NCBI GenBank assembly: GCA_016716425.1
Contig: JADJWJ010000021.1
Location: 248,001 to 312,000, forward strand
Source: Betaproteobacteria bacterium
Lineage (GTDB): Bacteria; Pseudomonadota; Gammaproteobacteria; Burkholderiales; Casimicrobiaceae
Direction of reading: 5' to 3'
Length of the DNA: 64,000 nucleotides
Position 1 is the stretch's first letter. Each line of letters opens with the position of its first letter. Below, piece by piece: positions 1 through 8,500 of the stretch. The position numbers were made by a program, and so were the translations under genes. Below the pieces are notes generated by a model that did not search any database, was not told the DNA's origin, and worked only from the letters and a program-made list of their open reading frames with translations.

Positions 1-1103
1 GCGAGCGCGCGGTTGCGCTGGGGCTGCTCGCGGCGGACGCGACACCGACCGAGGCGCAGCTCGTCGAGTGCCTGTTCGCGCCGGGATTCTCGACGGCGTC
101 GAAGGTGACGCAGGTGTCCGGCCGCGGGATCGGCATGGACGTCGTGCGCAGCGAGGTCGCCGCGCTCGGCGGCCGCGTCGAGGTGGTGTCGACGCCGGGC
201 CAGGGCACGCGCTTCGTACTGACGCTGCCGCTGACGCTGGCGGTCGCGCAGGCGGTGCTGGTACGGGCCGGCGGGCGCCTGTGGGCGCTGCCTGCGCCGA
301 TGGTCGAGCAGGTGCAGCAGCTGAAGTCGCAGGCGCTGCTCGACATCTACATCCAGCGCAAGGTCGACTGGCAGGGCAAGACGTACCCGTTCCACTACCT
401 GCCGCGCCTGCTCGGCGACACCGCGCACAATCCGGAGACCAAGCGCTACAACTCGGTGCTCCTGCTGCGCAGCGGCCAGAGCCGCGCCGCGATCCACGTC
501 GACGAGATGATCGGCAACCAGGAAGTCGTCGTGAAGAACATCGGGCCGCAGCTCGCCCGGGTCTCCGGCATCTCCGGCGCGACCGTGCTCGGCACCGGCG
601 AGATCGTGCTGATCATCAATCCGGTGCAACTCGCCGGTCGCGCCGACCTGCCGAAGTACGAGGCCGGCGGCGACGACCGCGCGATCGGCGACCGGCCGCG
701 CGCCGCCGTGGCGCCCGTCAGCACGCAGCCGCTGGTGATGATCGTCGACGACTCGCTGACCGTGCGCAAGGTGACGAGCCGCCTGCTCGGGCGCGCGGGC
801 TTCGCCGTGGCCACCGCGAAGGACGGCGTGGATGCGCTGCAGCTGCTGGGCGAGCAGACACCGGACGTGATCCTGCTCGACATCGAGATGCCGCGGATGG
901 ACGGGTTCGAGTTCGCGAAGACGATCAAGGGCGACGCCAAGTACGCGAACATCCCGATCATCATGATCACGTCGCGCACGGCCGAGAAGCACCGGACGCG
1001 CGCCGCCGAGCTGGGGGTCGACCTCTATCTCGGCAAGCCGTACCAGGAAGAAGAGCTCCTGCACCACCTGCGCGAAATGACGGGCGTCGCCGTCGCGCAC
1101 TAG
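1..1103 (+). CDS. CheA/ChpA-type hybrid histidine kinase, C-terminal part
   Basis: The reading frame is open from the left edge, so the N-terminal Hpt and dimerisation parts lie outside the window. What remains is, in order: the end of an HATPase domain (G2-box motif SGRGIGMDV and the STPGQGT stretch), a CheW-like coupling domain, and a C-terminal receiver domain. The receiver shows the acidic pair VDD, phosphoacceptor Asp in LLDIEMPRMDG, and the conserved Lys in GKPY. This architecture is typical of CheA-family kinases that carry their own receiver, such as ChpA/PilL of the type IV pilus (Chp/Pil) system. The link to twitching motility is inferred from domain order, since the neighbouring pil/chp genes are off the window. 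The kinase would autophosphorylate and pass phosphate to response regulators at the inner face of the membrane. Confidence 0.85.
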   Translation, partial: ERAVALGLLAADATPTEAQLVECLFAPGFSTASKVTQVSGRGIGMDVVRSEVAALGGRVEVVSTPGQGTRFVLTLPLTLAVAQAVLVRAGGRLWALPAPMVEQVQQLKSQALLDIYIQRKVDWQGKTYPFHYLPRLLGDTAHNPETKRYNSVLLLRSGQSRAAIHVDEMIGNQEVVVKNIGPQLARVSGISGATVLGTGEIVLIINPVQLAGRADLPKYEAGGDDRAIGDRPRAAVAPVSTQPLVMIVDDSLTVRKVTSRLLGRAGFAVATAKDGVDALQLLGEQTPDVILLDIEMPRMDGFEFAKTIKGDAKYANIPIIMITSRTAEKHRTRAAELGVDLYLGKPYQEEELLHHLREMTGVAVAH

Positions 1104-1281
1104 CACGGGCCCGCGCGCGCCCGTCGCGCGCGGCACGCCCGCCTGCCTTCTCCGTTTCGTCGCATCCCGGGCGCAGGCGCCCGGACGACCCCGCGCGCGC
1201 GTCGACGCCGGATTTTGCGTCGCAGCAAGGACGCCCTCCGCGAAGATCGTAGAATGACGCAACACAACGGGAGGAATCGGC
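1104..1281. promoter_or_regulatory. intergenic region with hairpin and candidate EF-G promoter
   Basis: At 1167-1184 the sequence CCGGGCGC-AG-GCGCCCGG is a perfect 8-bp inverted repeat without a T-tract. It could help end the kinase transcript. A -10-like TAGAAT lies at 1250-1255, and a strong Shine-Dalgarno GGGAGGA precedes the EF-G-like ATG at 1282. No convincing -35 box was found at 16-18 bp spacing. Confidence 0.35.
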
Positions 1282-3333
1282 ATGGCGAACTACGCCACGG
1301 AACACATTCGTACCGTAGCCCTGGTGGGCCAGGGCTCGGCGGGCAAGACCACGCTCGCCGAGGCGCTGCTGGTGAAGGCCGGCGCGCTGCCGGCGGCCGG
1401 CAGCGTCGAACGCGGGACCACCGTCAGCGACTTCGATCCGCTGGAGAAGCAGTACCTGCACTCGCTGCGCTCGGCGCTGCTGCACTGCGAGACCCGCGGC
1501 ACCCGCGTCCACATCGTCGACACGCCGGGGTTTCCGGACTTCATCGGGCAGGCGATCGGCGCGCTCGACGCGGTCGAGACGGCCGGCGTCGTCGTCGACG
1601 CGCAGGCGGGTGTGGAGATGATCACGTCGCGCATGATGGAGTGGGCGGGCAAGCGGGGGCTGTGCCGCATCGTCATCGTCAACAAGATCGACGCCGACCA
1701 CGTCGACCTGCCGGCGGTGCTCGCGGCGATCCAGGGGGCGTTCGGCAAGGAGTGCCTGCCGATCAACCTGCCAGCCGACGGCGGCAAGCGCGTCGTCGAC
1801 TGCTTCTTCAACCCGTCCGGCGAAGCCGACTTCTCGTCGGTCGAGGCCGCGCACCGCGCGCTGGTCGACCAGGTCGTCGAGGTCGACGAGGACCTGATGT
1901 CGCTCTATCTCGAGCAGGGGGAGATCGAGCCGGATCAGCTGCACGCGCCGTTCGAGAAGGCGCTGCGCGAAGGGCACCTGGTGCCGGTGTGCTTCGTGTC
2001 GGCGCGCACGGGCGCCGGCATGACCGAGCTGCTGCAGGTGTTCGACCGGCTGCTGCCGAACCCGACCGAGGGCAACCCGCCGCTCTTCACCAAGGGCGAG
2101 GGTGACGCCGCGACCGAGTTCCGCTCGGAGCCCGATCCCGCGAAGCACGTGCTCGCCCACGTGTTCAAGGTCGTGATGGATCCGTTCGTCGGGAAGCTCG
2201 GCATCTTTCGCGTGCACCAGGGTACGGTGACCAAGGACACGCAGCTCTTCGTCGGCGACGGGCGCAAGCCGTTCAAGGTCGGCCACCTGTTCATGCTGCA
2301 GGGGGGCAAGAACGTCGAGATCGACCGCGCCGTGCCCGGCGACCTGGCCGCGGTGGCGAAGGTCGACGAGATCGAATTCGATTGCGTGCTGCACGACTCG
2401 CACGACGAGGACCAGATCCACATGAAGCCGCTCGAGTTCCCGACGCCGATGCACGGCGTGGCGATCGAGCCCAAGCGCCGCGGCGACGAGGGGCGCATCT
2501 CCGACGTGCTGCACCGGATGATCGCCGAGGACCCGACGTTGAAGCTCGAGCAGACGAACCTCAACGAGACGGTGCTCTGGGGCCTGGGCGACCTGCACCT
2601 GCGCTCGGTGCTCGAGCGGATGGCGACGCAGTTCAAGCTCGAGGTGACCACGCGCCCACCGCGCATTCCGTACCGCGAGACGATCACGTCGGCGGCGGAA
2701 GGGCACCACCGGCACAAGAAGCAGACCGGCGGCGCCGGGCAGTTCGGCGAGGTTTACCTCAAGATCGAGCCGCTGCCGCGCGGCGGCGGCTTCGAGTTCG
2801 TCAACACGGTGAAGGGCGGCGCGATCCCGACCTCGCTGATCCCGGCAGTGCAGAAGGGAATCGAGCAGGTGCTGTCCGAGGGACCGCTGGCGGGCTTCCC
2901 GCTGCAGGACGTGCGGGTGAACGTCTACGACGGGAAGTACCATCCGGTCGATTCCAAGGAGGTTGCGTTCGTGGCCGCCGGTCGCAAGGCGTTCCTCGAC
3001 GCGATCGCCAAGGCGAAGCCGATCGTGCTCGAGCCCGTCGTGGGCATCGAGGTGAACTGTCCGGCGGCCAACATGGGCGACGTCACCGGCGACCTGTCGT
3101 CTCGGCGCGGCCAGGTGACGGGAACGAAGACGATGCAGGCCGGTGTTCTCGCGGTGACCGGGCTCGCACCCCTCGTCGAGCTCGACGGCTACGCGGCGCG
3201 CCTGAAGTCGATGACCGGCGGGCAGGGCGCGTGGTCGATGGAGCTGTCGCACTACGAGCAGGCACCGCCGGTGCTGCAGCAGCAGCTCTCCGCCGAGTAC
3301 GCCAAGCACCGGCGGCACGAGGAAGAGGCGTAG
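1282..3333 (+). CDS. elongation factor G-like GTPase (EF-G2 type)
   Basis: This 683-aa protein has the full EF-G layout: a GTPase domain with P-loop GQGSAGKT (residues 16-23), DTPG (80-83) and NKID (134-137), then the beta-barrel domain, and the ribosome-interacting domains III-V with the stretch QTGGAGQFGEVYL. The P-loop is not the canonical AHVDAGKTT of housekeeping FusA, and the protein is slightly shorter, which fits the EF-G2-like paralogue group. Ribosomal-protein and tuf neighbours of a str operon are absent, again arguing for the paralogue. The start is set by the GGGAGGA Shine-Dalgarno eight bases upstream of ATG. The exact role of EF-G2 (translation at low GTP turnover, recycling, or stress) is not settled in the family. 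It appears to be monocistronic, closed by a large hairpin at about 3337-3375. Confidence 0.88.
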   Translation: MANYATEHIRTVALVGQGSAGKTTLAEALLVKAGALPAAGSVERGTTVSDFDPLEKQYLHSLRSALLHCETRGTRVHIVDTPGFPDFIGQAIGALDAVETAGVVVDAQAGVEMITSRMMEWAGKRGLCRIVIVNKIDADHVDLPAVLAAIQGAFGKECLPINLPADGGKRVVDCFFNPSGEADFSSVEAAHRALVDQVVEVDEDLMSLYLEQGEIEPDQLHAPFEKALREGHLVPVCFVSARTGAGMTELLQVFDRLLPNPTEGNPPLFTKGEGDAATEFRSEPDPAKHVLAHVFKVVMDPFVGKLGIFRVHQGTVTKDTQLFVGDGRKPFKVGHLFMLQGGKNVEIDRAVPGDLAAVAKVDEIEFDCVLHDSHDEDQIHMKPLEFPTPMHGVAIEPKRRGDEGRISDVLHRMIAEDPTLKLEQTNLNETVLWGLGDLHLRSVLERMATQFKLEVTTRPPRIPYRETITSAAEGHHRHKKQTGGAGQFGEVYLKIEPLPRGGGFEFVNTVKGGAIPTSLIPAVQKGIEQVLSEGPLAGFPLQDVRVNVYDGKYHPVDSKEVAFVAAGRKAFLDAIAKAKPIVLEPVVGIEVNCPAANMGDVTGDLSSRRGQVTGTKTMQAGVLAVTGLAPLVELDGYAARLKSMTGGQGAWSMELSHYEQAPPVLQQQLSAEYAKHRRHEEEA

Positions 3334-3336
3334 CGA

Positions 3337-3376
3337 CGTGACCGGAACGCGCGTGCTGCGCACGCACGTTCCGGTC
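3337..3376 (+). terminator. large hairpin after the EF-G-like gene
   Basis: Immediately after the stop codon, GACCGGAACG and CGTTCCGGTC form a perfect 10-bp outer stem, and GCGTGC-TGC-GCACGC forms an inner stem. No T-run follows, so intrinsic termination is uncertain. The hairpin abuts the R-module of mosaic repeat copy A. Confidence 0.45.
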
Positions 3377-3510
3377 CCGAAGAAGTCGCCGCGGAAACCT
3401 TCGGGCGGCCGGGCGGTTTCCGCGCAGCAAAGGCACGAAGCGCGCTGTTCGCGGTCCGCTGCGCGGACGGCTCGGAAGCGCGCGTATGCGGGCTGACTGC
3501 CTTCGATGCG
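3377..3510 (-). repeat. mosaic intergenic repeat, copy A (arms R-L, no core)
   Basis: Read on the minus strand this copy starts with CATCGAAGGCAGTC, continues with the module ending GCGCGCTTCGTGCCTTTGC (L arm), and ends with a GACTTCTTCGG-type R arm. The same arms occur at 18105-18360, 22453-22580 and 22614-22855. The central core module found in the 18-kb copy and the second 22-kb copy is missing here. The element fills most of the gap between the EF-G-like gene and the convergent RnfD-like gene; no gene is supported in the gap. Confidence 0.7.
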
Positions 3511-3611
3511 CGTCGCGCCGCGCGAGCGGCCATCGCATGTCTGCGATGGCGCACCCTGCAACGGAAGGTCGGGGTGAGGGGCGAGTGGCGCGAAGCGCTA
3601 CAGCGCCAGGT

Positions 3612-4481
3612 TCACTTCACGACGCGCAGTCGCGGCGGCGGCCGCCACTCGAATCGCTCTGCCGGCCACAGCCGGTCGATCAGCGGCACGAGCGGCGTGC
3701 ACAGGAACAGCGCCCACACGAGGCCGTTCGGCCGGAAGAGCGCGAAGTGCCACGCGAACGCGACCAGCGCGACGACGAGCGCGTAGCCGACGCGCCCGCC
3801 GCGGCGATCGGGGATCGTCATCGGGTCCGAGATCATGAAGAACGCGAACAGCAGCAGCCCGCCGTTGGCGAGCTGGTGCACGAGAATCGTCCACGGCTGG
3901 CCGAGAACGGCGATGCGCAGCGCGACCAGGACCAGGTAGGCGGCGAGGAACACCCACGCGATGTCCGCGCGCCGCGCCCGTTGCGTGACGAGGCCGCCCA
4001 GCGCGACGAACCACGCGGCGAGCGCCACGTCCTGCCCCCACTGCCCCGGCGACACCCACGCGCCGGGGAACGCGAGCAGCGCGACGATCACGCCGAGATT
4101 CGCGGGGTTGTACAGGTGCTTGCCACGCACGCGCAGCACGAACTTCGACGAGATCGCGAGCGCCGCCGCCAGCGGATGCACCCACAGCGAGTCGGCGCGC
4201 AGCAGGAGCGACAGGCCGAAGCACGTGATCACCGCCGAGGCCACGCCGCGATGCTCGAGGCCGAGCGCCCGGATCCACAGCGACTGGGTCGCGAGCCCGG
4301 TCGCGAATGCCAGCGCCATCTGCGCCGGCAGCAGCGCGAAGTCGCGGGCGAGCGCGCCGATCGTCAGCAGCGTCCCGAGGAACGCGATCTGGAAGAGCCG
4401 GGCGTCGCGCAGGTGGGGATGCCGGAGCGCGAGCGCGGCCCACGCGCCGGCCATGCGGCCCACCGGCGTGCGCGCGGTCAC
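3612..4481 (-). CDS. RnfD/NqrB-like membrane protein
   Basis: A 289-aa, strongly hydrophobic protein with about eight to nine predicted membrane spans. The motifs YNPANLGV and ISDPMTIPD match the NQR2/RnfD/RnfE family, whose members are membrane subunits of ion-pumping electron-transport complexes and bind FMN covalently through a Thr or Ser. No other rnf/nqr subunit lies nearby, so it is a stand-alone member. The GTG start at 4481 is chosen because it overlaps the TGA of the upstream DUF2330 gene by four bases (GTGA), the classic sign of translational coupling; an internal ATG at 4454 is the alternative. The partnership with DUF2330 suggests a two-protein membrane/periplasm redox module, but that is inference. 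Confidence 0.75.
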   Translation of the reverse strand: MTARTPVGRMAGAWAALALRHPHLRDARLFQIAFLGTLLTIGALARDFALLPAQMALAFATGLATQSLWIRALGLEHRGVASAVITCFGLSLLLRADSLWVHPLAAALAISSKFVLRVRGKHLYNPANLGVIVALLAFPGAWVSPGQWGQDVALAAWFVALGGLVTQRARRADIAWVFLAAYLVLVALRIAVLGQPWTILVHQLANGGLLLFAFFMISDPMTIPDRRGGRVGYALVVALVAFAWHFALFRPNGLVWALFLCTPLVPLIDRLWPAERFEWRPPPRLRVVK

Positions 4482-5821
4482 TTCCACAGCGACTCCCACC
4501 AGCGCGGCGGCGACTGCGGCGGCAGCTGCATCTGCGCGCGGATGTCGGCGAGCTTCCAGCCGGTCAGCGTGGCGAGCGTCTGCGCCTCGCGCTCGCGCCG
4601 CGCGTCGACGTCGGTGAAGTACGGCTTCGCCGCCGCGCAGGCGTCGGGGCTGCCGCCCCACGGGTGGCGCAGAACGTAGCGCGCCTGGAAGTTCGCGCGG
4701 TCCTGCGTCTCCTGGAACACGAGGTCCTCGGGCAGGGAGTCGCGCGTGTAGCGCAGGTGCAGCCGCGTCAGCATCACCGGCTGCCCGCCGCCGCGCACCT
4801 GGCCTTCACCGACCCAGTACACGCCGGCCTCGCGCAGCTCCGCCGGCGTCAGCGGGTCCGCCGCGCACGGGTCGCACCAGCTCATGTCCCAGAAATACTC
4901 GGTGAAGATCGCGCGGTGGTCCTCGCGCGCCGCCTGCGCTGCGAACAGCGCCTTGTACGTGCGCGCGAAGTCGTCGCGCACGTACGTCGGCAGGTCGACG
5001 TTGGCCGGCAGCTTCACCGTGCGATAGTTGGTGGTTTCGACGCGCCCCTTCGCCGTCAGCACGTAGAGCACGAGGTCCTGCGGTCCGCGCGCGTTGAGCA
5101 TGCCCAGGCGCACCGGCAGCATGAAGCGCTCGGACTCGAACGCGAACTGCAGCGGCCGCAGGTGCGCGACACCCGTGCGCGCCTGCTCGGCCAGGTTCAC
5201 CTTCGCCACGAAGAATTTCATCTGCTGGCGGATGTACGGCTTGAGCGCGGCGGAGGCCCCGCGCGGGATCCGGTAGCCGTTCTCGCGCAGCCACGTCTCG
5301 AGGCCGTCCGACTGCGTCCCGGACAGGATCACGATGTCGTACTCGCCGACCGTATAGGACGCCTCGACCGTGACGCCGAGCGCCTTGTCGCGGCGCTCCT
5401 TGCGTGCCGCGCCGTCCTGCATCGGCGCCGCGCGTCCCGCGAGCTCCATCGACCTGGGATAGGCGCGGCAGGGATCGGGGTCGAAGTACTCGGCCAGCCG
5501 CGGGGCGCTGTACGCGTCGATGCGTTCGAACAGCCTGCGGTCGCCGATCCGGATCTGCCCGCGCTCGAGCACGGTCGGCACCGGCACCACCAGCGCGAAC
5601 TCCGTCAGGTTGCCGCGGTAGTCGTTGGCCATGCTGATCACGGTCCGGTTGTCGCGCCGGACCATGATCACCTGCGATGCGTCGTTGAAGAGGCCGGCGT
5701 CCGCCTTGCCGACGTAGAACCCGCAGAACGCCTCGGCAGGCGGCGAGCACATGGAGAAAAAAAGCGCGAGCGCGACGGCGACCACGAGCCACGCGCCCGC
5801 GCGTGCGGCAAAGGACGACAT
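4478..5821 (-). CDS. DUF2330 domain-containing exported protein
   Basis: A 447-aa protein starting with a clear Sec signal peptide (basic start, hydrophobic stretch LVVAVALALFF, cleavage probably after PAEA), followed directly by the Cys-containing FCGFYVGKADAGLF motif that marks the start of the DUF2330 family. The mature part is soluble and contains several Cys residues (for example DPDPC and WCDPC). The function of DUF2330 is unknown. It is translated just ahead of the RnfD-like membrane protein with overlapping stop and start codons, so the two are probably expressed as one unit. The Shine-Dalgarno GGAGGT precedes the ATG. Confidence 0.82.
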   Translation of the reverse strand: MSSFAARAGAWLVVAVALALFFSMCSPPAEAFCGFYVGKADAGLFNDASQVIMVRRDNRTVISMANDYRGNLTEFALVVPVPTVLERGQIRIGDRRLFERIDAYSAPRLAEYFDPDPCRAYPRSMELAGRAAPMQDGAARKERRDKALGVTVEASYTVGEYDIVILSGTQSDGLETWLRENGYRIPRGASAALKPYIRQQMKFFVAKVNLAEQARTGVAHLRPLQFAFESERFMLPVRLGMLNARGPQDLVLYVLTAKGRVETTNYRTVKLPANVDLPTYVRDDFARTYKALFAAQAAREDHRAIFTEYFWDMSWCDPCAADPLTPAELREAGVYWVGEGQVRGGGQPVMLTRLHLRYTRDSLPEDLVFQETQDRANFQARYVLRHPWGGSPDACAAAKPYFTDVDARREREAQTLATLTGWKLADIRAQMQLPPQSPPRWWESLWK

Positions 5822-5878
5822 GGGAACCTCCTTCCGGGATCCGACGTCGCGTTCAACGCGGCGCGGGCGCGGAAGGGG

Positions 5879-7330
5879 TCAACCGCGGCGGAAGAGCGCC
5901 AGCGCCGCCTGCCGGGCGGCCGCGTGGTCGACGATCGGCGCCGGGTAGTCGCGGCCGACGACCGCGCCCTTCGCCTGCTGGATCGCCGGCGGCACCTGCC
6001 ACGGCGCGTGGATCTCGGCCGCCGACAGCGGGGAGAGCTCGGGCACGTAACGGCGGATGAAACGGCCGTCGGCGTCGAAGCGCTGCGACTGCGCGACCGG
6101 GTTGAAGATGCGGAAGTACGGCTGCGCGTCGCAGCCGGTCGACGCCGCCCACTGCCAGCCGCCGTTGTTGGACGCCAGGTCGAAGTCGATCAGCTTCTCG
6201 GCGAAGTAGCGCTCGCCCCAGCGCCAGTCGACGAGCAGGTCCTTGACCAGGAACGAGGCGGCGATCATCCGCAGCCGGTTGTGCATGTAGCCGGTCGAAT
6301 TCAGCTGGCGCATTGCCGCGTCGACGATCGGGTAGCCGGTGGCGCCGCGGCACCACGCATCGAACAGCGTCCGGTCGTTCGGGAACGCCAGGTCCGCGTA
6401 CTCGGGCCGGAAGCTCGAACGTACGACGTGCGGATGGTGCCACAGGATCTGCGCGTAGAACTCGCGCCAGACGAGCTCGGACAGCCACGTGGCCGCGCCC
6501 TCGCCCCCCGGCTCGAGCGAGCGCGCATGCGCATACGCCGCGAGCTCGCGGATCGAAACGGTGCCGAAGCGCAGGTGGACCGACAGGTACGACGGACCCT
6601 TGACCGCCGGGAAGTCGCGGGCGTCGCGATACGCGTCGATGCGGTCGCGAAAGTCCGCGAACAGCGCGGCACCGCCCGCCATGCCCGTGGCGACGCGCAG
6701 CTCCCGCAGGTTCGTAGTCTCGAATCCGAGCGCCGCCAGCGACGGCAGGCCGGCCGCGACCCCGCGCGGCGGCCGCGCCAGCGTGCCGCACGACGGCGGT
6801 GGGACGTGCGAGCGCAGGTCCGCGGGCGTCAGCGCGCGCAGCCACGCGTTCCGGTACGGCGTGAACACGGAGAACGGCCGGCCCGCCTGCGTCAGGATCT
6901 CGTCGGCCTCGAAGATCACCTGGTCCTTGCAGGCGTGCCACGCGATGCCGCGTCCCGCGAGGTCCGCCGCGACCGCGGCGTCGCGCTCGCGCGCGGCCGG
7001 CTCGTAGTCGCGGTTCGCGTAGACGGCGTCGACGCCGAGCTCGTCCGCGAGCCGGCCGATCTCCTCGCGCGCGAGTCCGTGGCGTACGACGAGCGCGCCG
7101 CCGCGCGCGGCCAGCGCGTCGGCCAGCTCGCGCACCGACGCGTGGATGAACTCGACGCGCCGGTCCGCACGTGATGGCAGCGCATCGAGGATCGCGCGGT
7201 CGTACACGAACGCGCAGTAGACTTGTCGCGCCTCGCCGAGCGCGCGGCCGAGCGCCGCGTGATCGAAGTCGCGCAGGTCGCGGCGGAACCAGACCAGCGC
7301 GCGCGCGCGGCGGGCGTCGGCGGCGGTCAC
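5879..7330 (-). CDS. phrB: deoxyribodipyrimidine photolyase
   Basis: A 483-aa class I CPD photolyase that splits UV-induced cyclobutane pyrimidine dimers using blue light. The N-terminal antenna-binding domain starts LVWFRRDLRDFDH. The C-terminal FAD domain shows the family signature stretches WLSELVWREFYAQIL, GYPIVDAAMRQL, GYMHNRLRM, DWRWGERYFA and NGGWQWAASTGCDAQPYFR (the last contains the Trp/Asn cluster around FAD). Length is standard. It starts 160 bp from the divergent yqgE gene and follows its own short gap after DUF2330; it is probably monocistronic. Confidence 0.95.
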   Translation of the reverse strand: MTAADARRARALVWFRRDLRDFDHAALGRALGEARQVYCAFVYDRAILDALPSRADRRVEFIHASVRELADALAARGGALVVRHGLAREEIGRLADELGVDAVYANRDYEPAARERDAAVAADLAGRGIAWHACKDQVIFEADEILTQAGRPFSVFTPYRNAWLRALTPADLRSHVPPPSCGTLARPPRGVAAGLPSLAALGFETTNLRELRVATGMAGGAALFADFRDRIDAYRDARDFPAVKGPSYLSVHLRFGTVSIRELAAYAHARSLEPGGEGAATWLSELVWREFYAQILWHHPHVVRSSFRPEYADLAFPNDRTLFDAWCRGATGYPIVDAAMRQLNSTGYMHNRLRMIAASFLVKDLLVDWRWGERYFAEKLIDFDLASNNGGWQWAASTGCDAQPYFRIFNPVAQSQRFDADGRFIRRYVPELSPLSAAEIHAPWQVPPAIQQAKGAVVGRDYPAPIVDHAAARQAALALFRRG

Positions 7331-7453
7331 CGCGCCGTCCTCGAGCCGGGTGCGCTGCGTGCGTGCGGGCGGGCGGGGCGTGTCATCGGCGGGGACGATC
7401 CGGGGGCGGCGTCGGGCGCAGGCGCCGCAGGCGAGGCGAAGGTAAGCGCTTCA

Positions 7454-7490
7454 TTGTGGCGCACCCCCCAAGCGATTACAATTCGACGCA
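7454..7490 (+). promoter_or_regulatory. sigma70-type promoter of the yqgE-pyr cluster
   Basis: TTGTGG (7454-7459) and TACAAT (7477-7482) are separated by exactly 17 bp, a good sigma70 match. The expected transcription start falls at about 7488-7491, on or next to the yqgE ATG at 7491. No Shine-Dalgarno sequence lies ahead of that ATG, so the first message is probably leaderless. Confidence 0.6.
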
Positions 7491-8054
7491 ATGGGCGGCA
7501 CCGTCAATCTGACCCACCACTTCCTGATCGCCATGCCCGCCATGGCCGATCCGCACTTTGCCCACACGCTGACGTACATCTGCGAGCACAACGACGACGG
7601 CGCGCTCGGCATCGTCATCAACAAGCCGATCGACATGACGCTCTCCGCGCTGTTCGAGCAGATCGACGTCCCGCTGTCCGACGACGTGCTGCGCGGCAGG
7701 CCGGTCCACTACGGCGGCCCCGTGCAGGTCGACCGCGGCTTCGTGCTGCACCGGCCGCTGGGCAACTGGCAGTCCACGCTCGCGATCAGCGACGATCTGG
7801 GCCTCACCACGTCGAAGGACGTGCTGGAGGCCGTCGGCCGCGGCGACGGCCCGAAGGACGTGTTCGTCTCGCTGGGCTACGCGGGCTGGTCGGCCGGCCA
7901 GCTCGAGAGCGAGCTCGCGCAGAACGCCTGGCTCACCGTCGAGGCGGACGCCGACCTCGTGTTCGGCGTGCCCGCGGAAGAGCGCCTGCCGGCGGCGATG
8001 CGGCTCCTCGGCATCGACTTCTCCCGCCTGTCCGAAGACGTCGGGCACGCGTGA
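7491..8054 (+). CDS. yqgE: YqgE/AlgH family protein
   Basis: A 187-aa protein of the UPF0301 (YqgE/AlgH) family, recognised by the N-terminal NLTHHFLIAMPAM, the GALGIVINKP motif and the RPVHYGGPVQVDRGFVLH stretch. The biochemical role is unknown; in Pseudomonas AlgH is implicated in regulation of alginate and virulence traits. It heads a tight cluster with ruvX, pyrR, pyrB and pyrC', an order common in beta- and gammaproteobacteria. Its TGA overlaps the ruvX GTG by four bases. The start at ATG 7491 matches the usual family N-terminus and sits on the predicted transcription start. Confidence 0.93.
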   Translation: MGGTVNLTHHFLIAMPAMADPHFAHTLTYICEHNDDGALGIVINKPIDMTLSALFEQIDVPLSDDVLRGRPVHYGGPVQVDRGFVLHRPLGNWQSTLAISDDLGLTTSKDVLEAVGRGDGPKDVFVSLGYAGWSAGQLESELAQNAWLTVEADADLVFGVPAEERLPAAMRLLGIDFSRLSEDVGHA

Positions 8055-8500
8055 CGCGGGGCCGCCCGGCCACCCCCGAGACCGTGCTCGCCTTCGATTT
8101 CGGCACGCGGCGCACCGGCGTCGCCGTGGGCAACACGCTGACGCGGGCGGCGCAACCGCTGACGACGATCGCGGCGACCGACGACGATGCGCGCCTCGCC
8201 GCGATCGCGACGCTGGTCGCGCAGTGGCAGCCGCAGCGGCTGGTCGTCGGCGTCCCGCTGCATGCGGACGGCACCGAGCACGCGACGACGGCGCTGGCGC
8301 GGCGGTTCGCGCGCCGGCTCGAGCAGCGCTTCGGGCTGCCGGTGGAGTCGGCCGACGAGCGCCACACGACGCACGCGGCGCGCTCGGCGCTCGCCGCCGC
8401 TGGCGTGCGCGGCCGCGCCGCCCGCGCGGCGCGCGACGAGGTCGCCGCGCAACTGATCCTGCAGGAGTGGCTCGATGAGCGACGCGACGGCGCTGCCTGA
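8051..8500 (+). CDS. ruvX: RuvX/YqgF Holliday junction resolvase-like protein
   Basis: A 149-aa RNase H-fold protein. The catalytic motifs are visible: FDFGTRRTGVAVG near the N-terminus (first acidic residue), VVGVPLHADG, SADERHTTHAA and the C-terminal DEVAAQLILQEWL with its acidic residue. In bacteria this family processes the 5' end of pre-16S rRNA and has been proposed to resolve Holliday junctions. I chose the GTG at 8051 because it overlaps the upstream stop (GTGA) and gives the normal family length. The 3' end overlaps pyrR by 26 bases. Confidence 0.92.
   Translation: MTRGRPATPETVLAFDFGTRRTGVAVGNTLTRAAQPLTTIAATDDDARLAAIATLVAQWQPQRLVVGVPLHADGTEHATTALARRFARRLEQRFGLPVESADERHTTHAARSALAAAGVRGRAARAARDEVAAQLILQEWLDERRDGAA

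Noticed and set aside
1282..3333. Calling the gene the housekeeping fusA
   Set aside because: The P-loop differs from the canonical AHVDAGKTT, and rpsL, rpsG and tuf are absent; the EF-G2-like group fits better.
3252..3554. Small Arg/Ala-rich protein similar to frames at 18 kb and 22 kb
   Set aside because: The similarity is due to the shared DNA repeat; arms occur in different directions and frames, so it is not a conserved gene.
967..3561. 864-codon open frame on the minus strand opposite the EF-G-like gene
   Set aside because: Arg/Ala/His-rich composition without motifs, fully antisense to a clear gene; an effect of high GC content.
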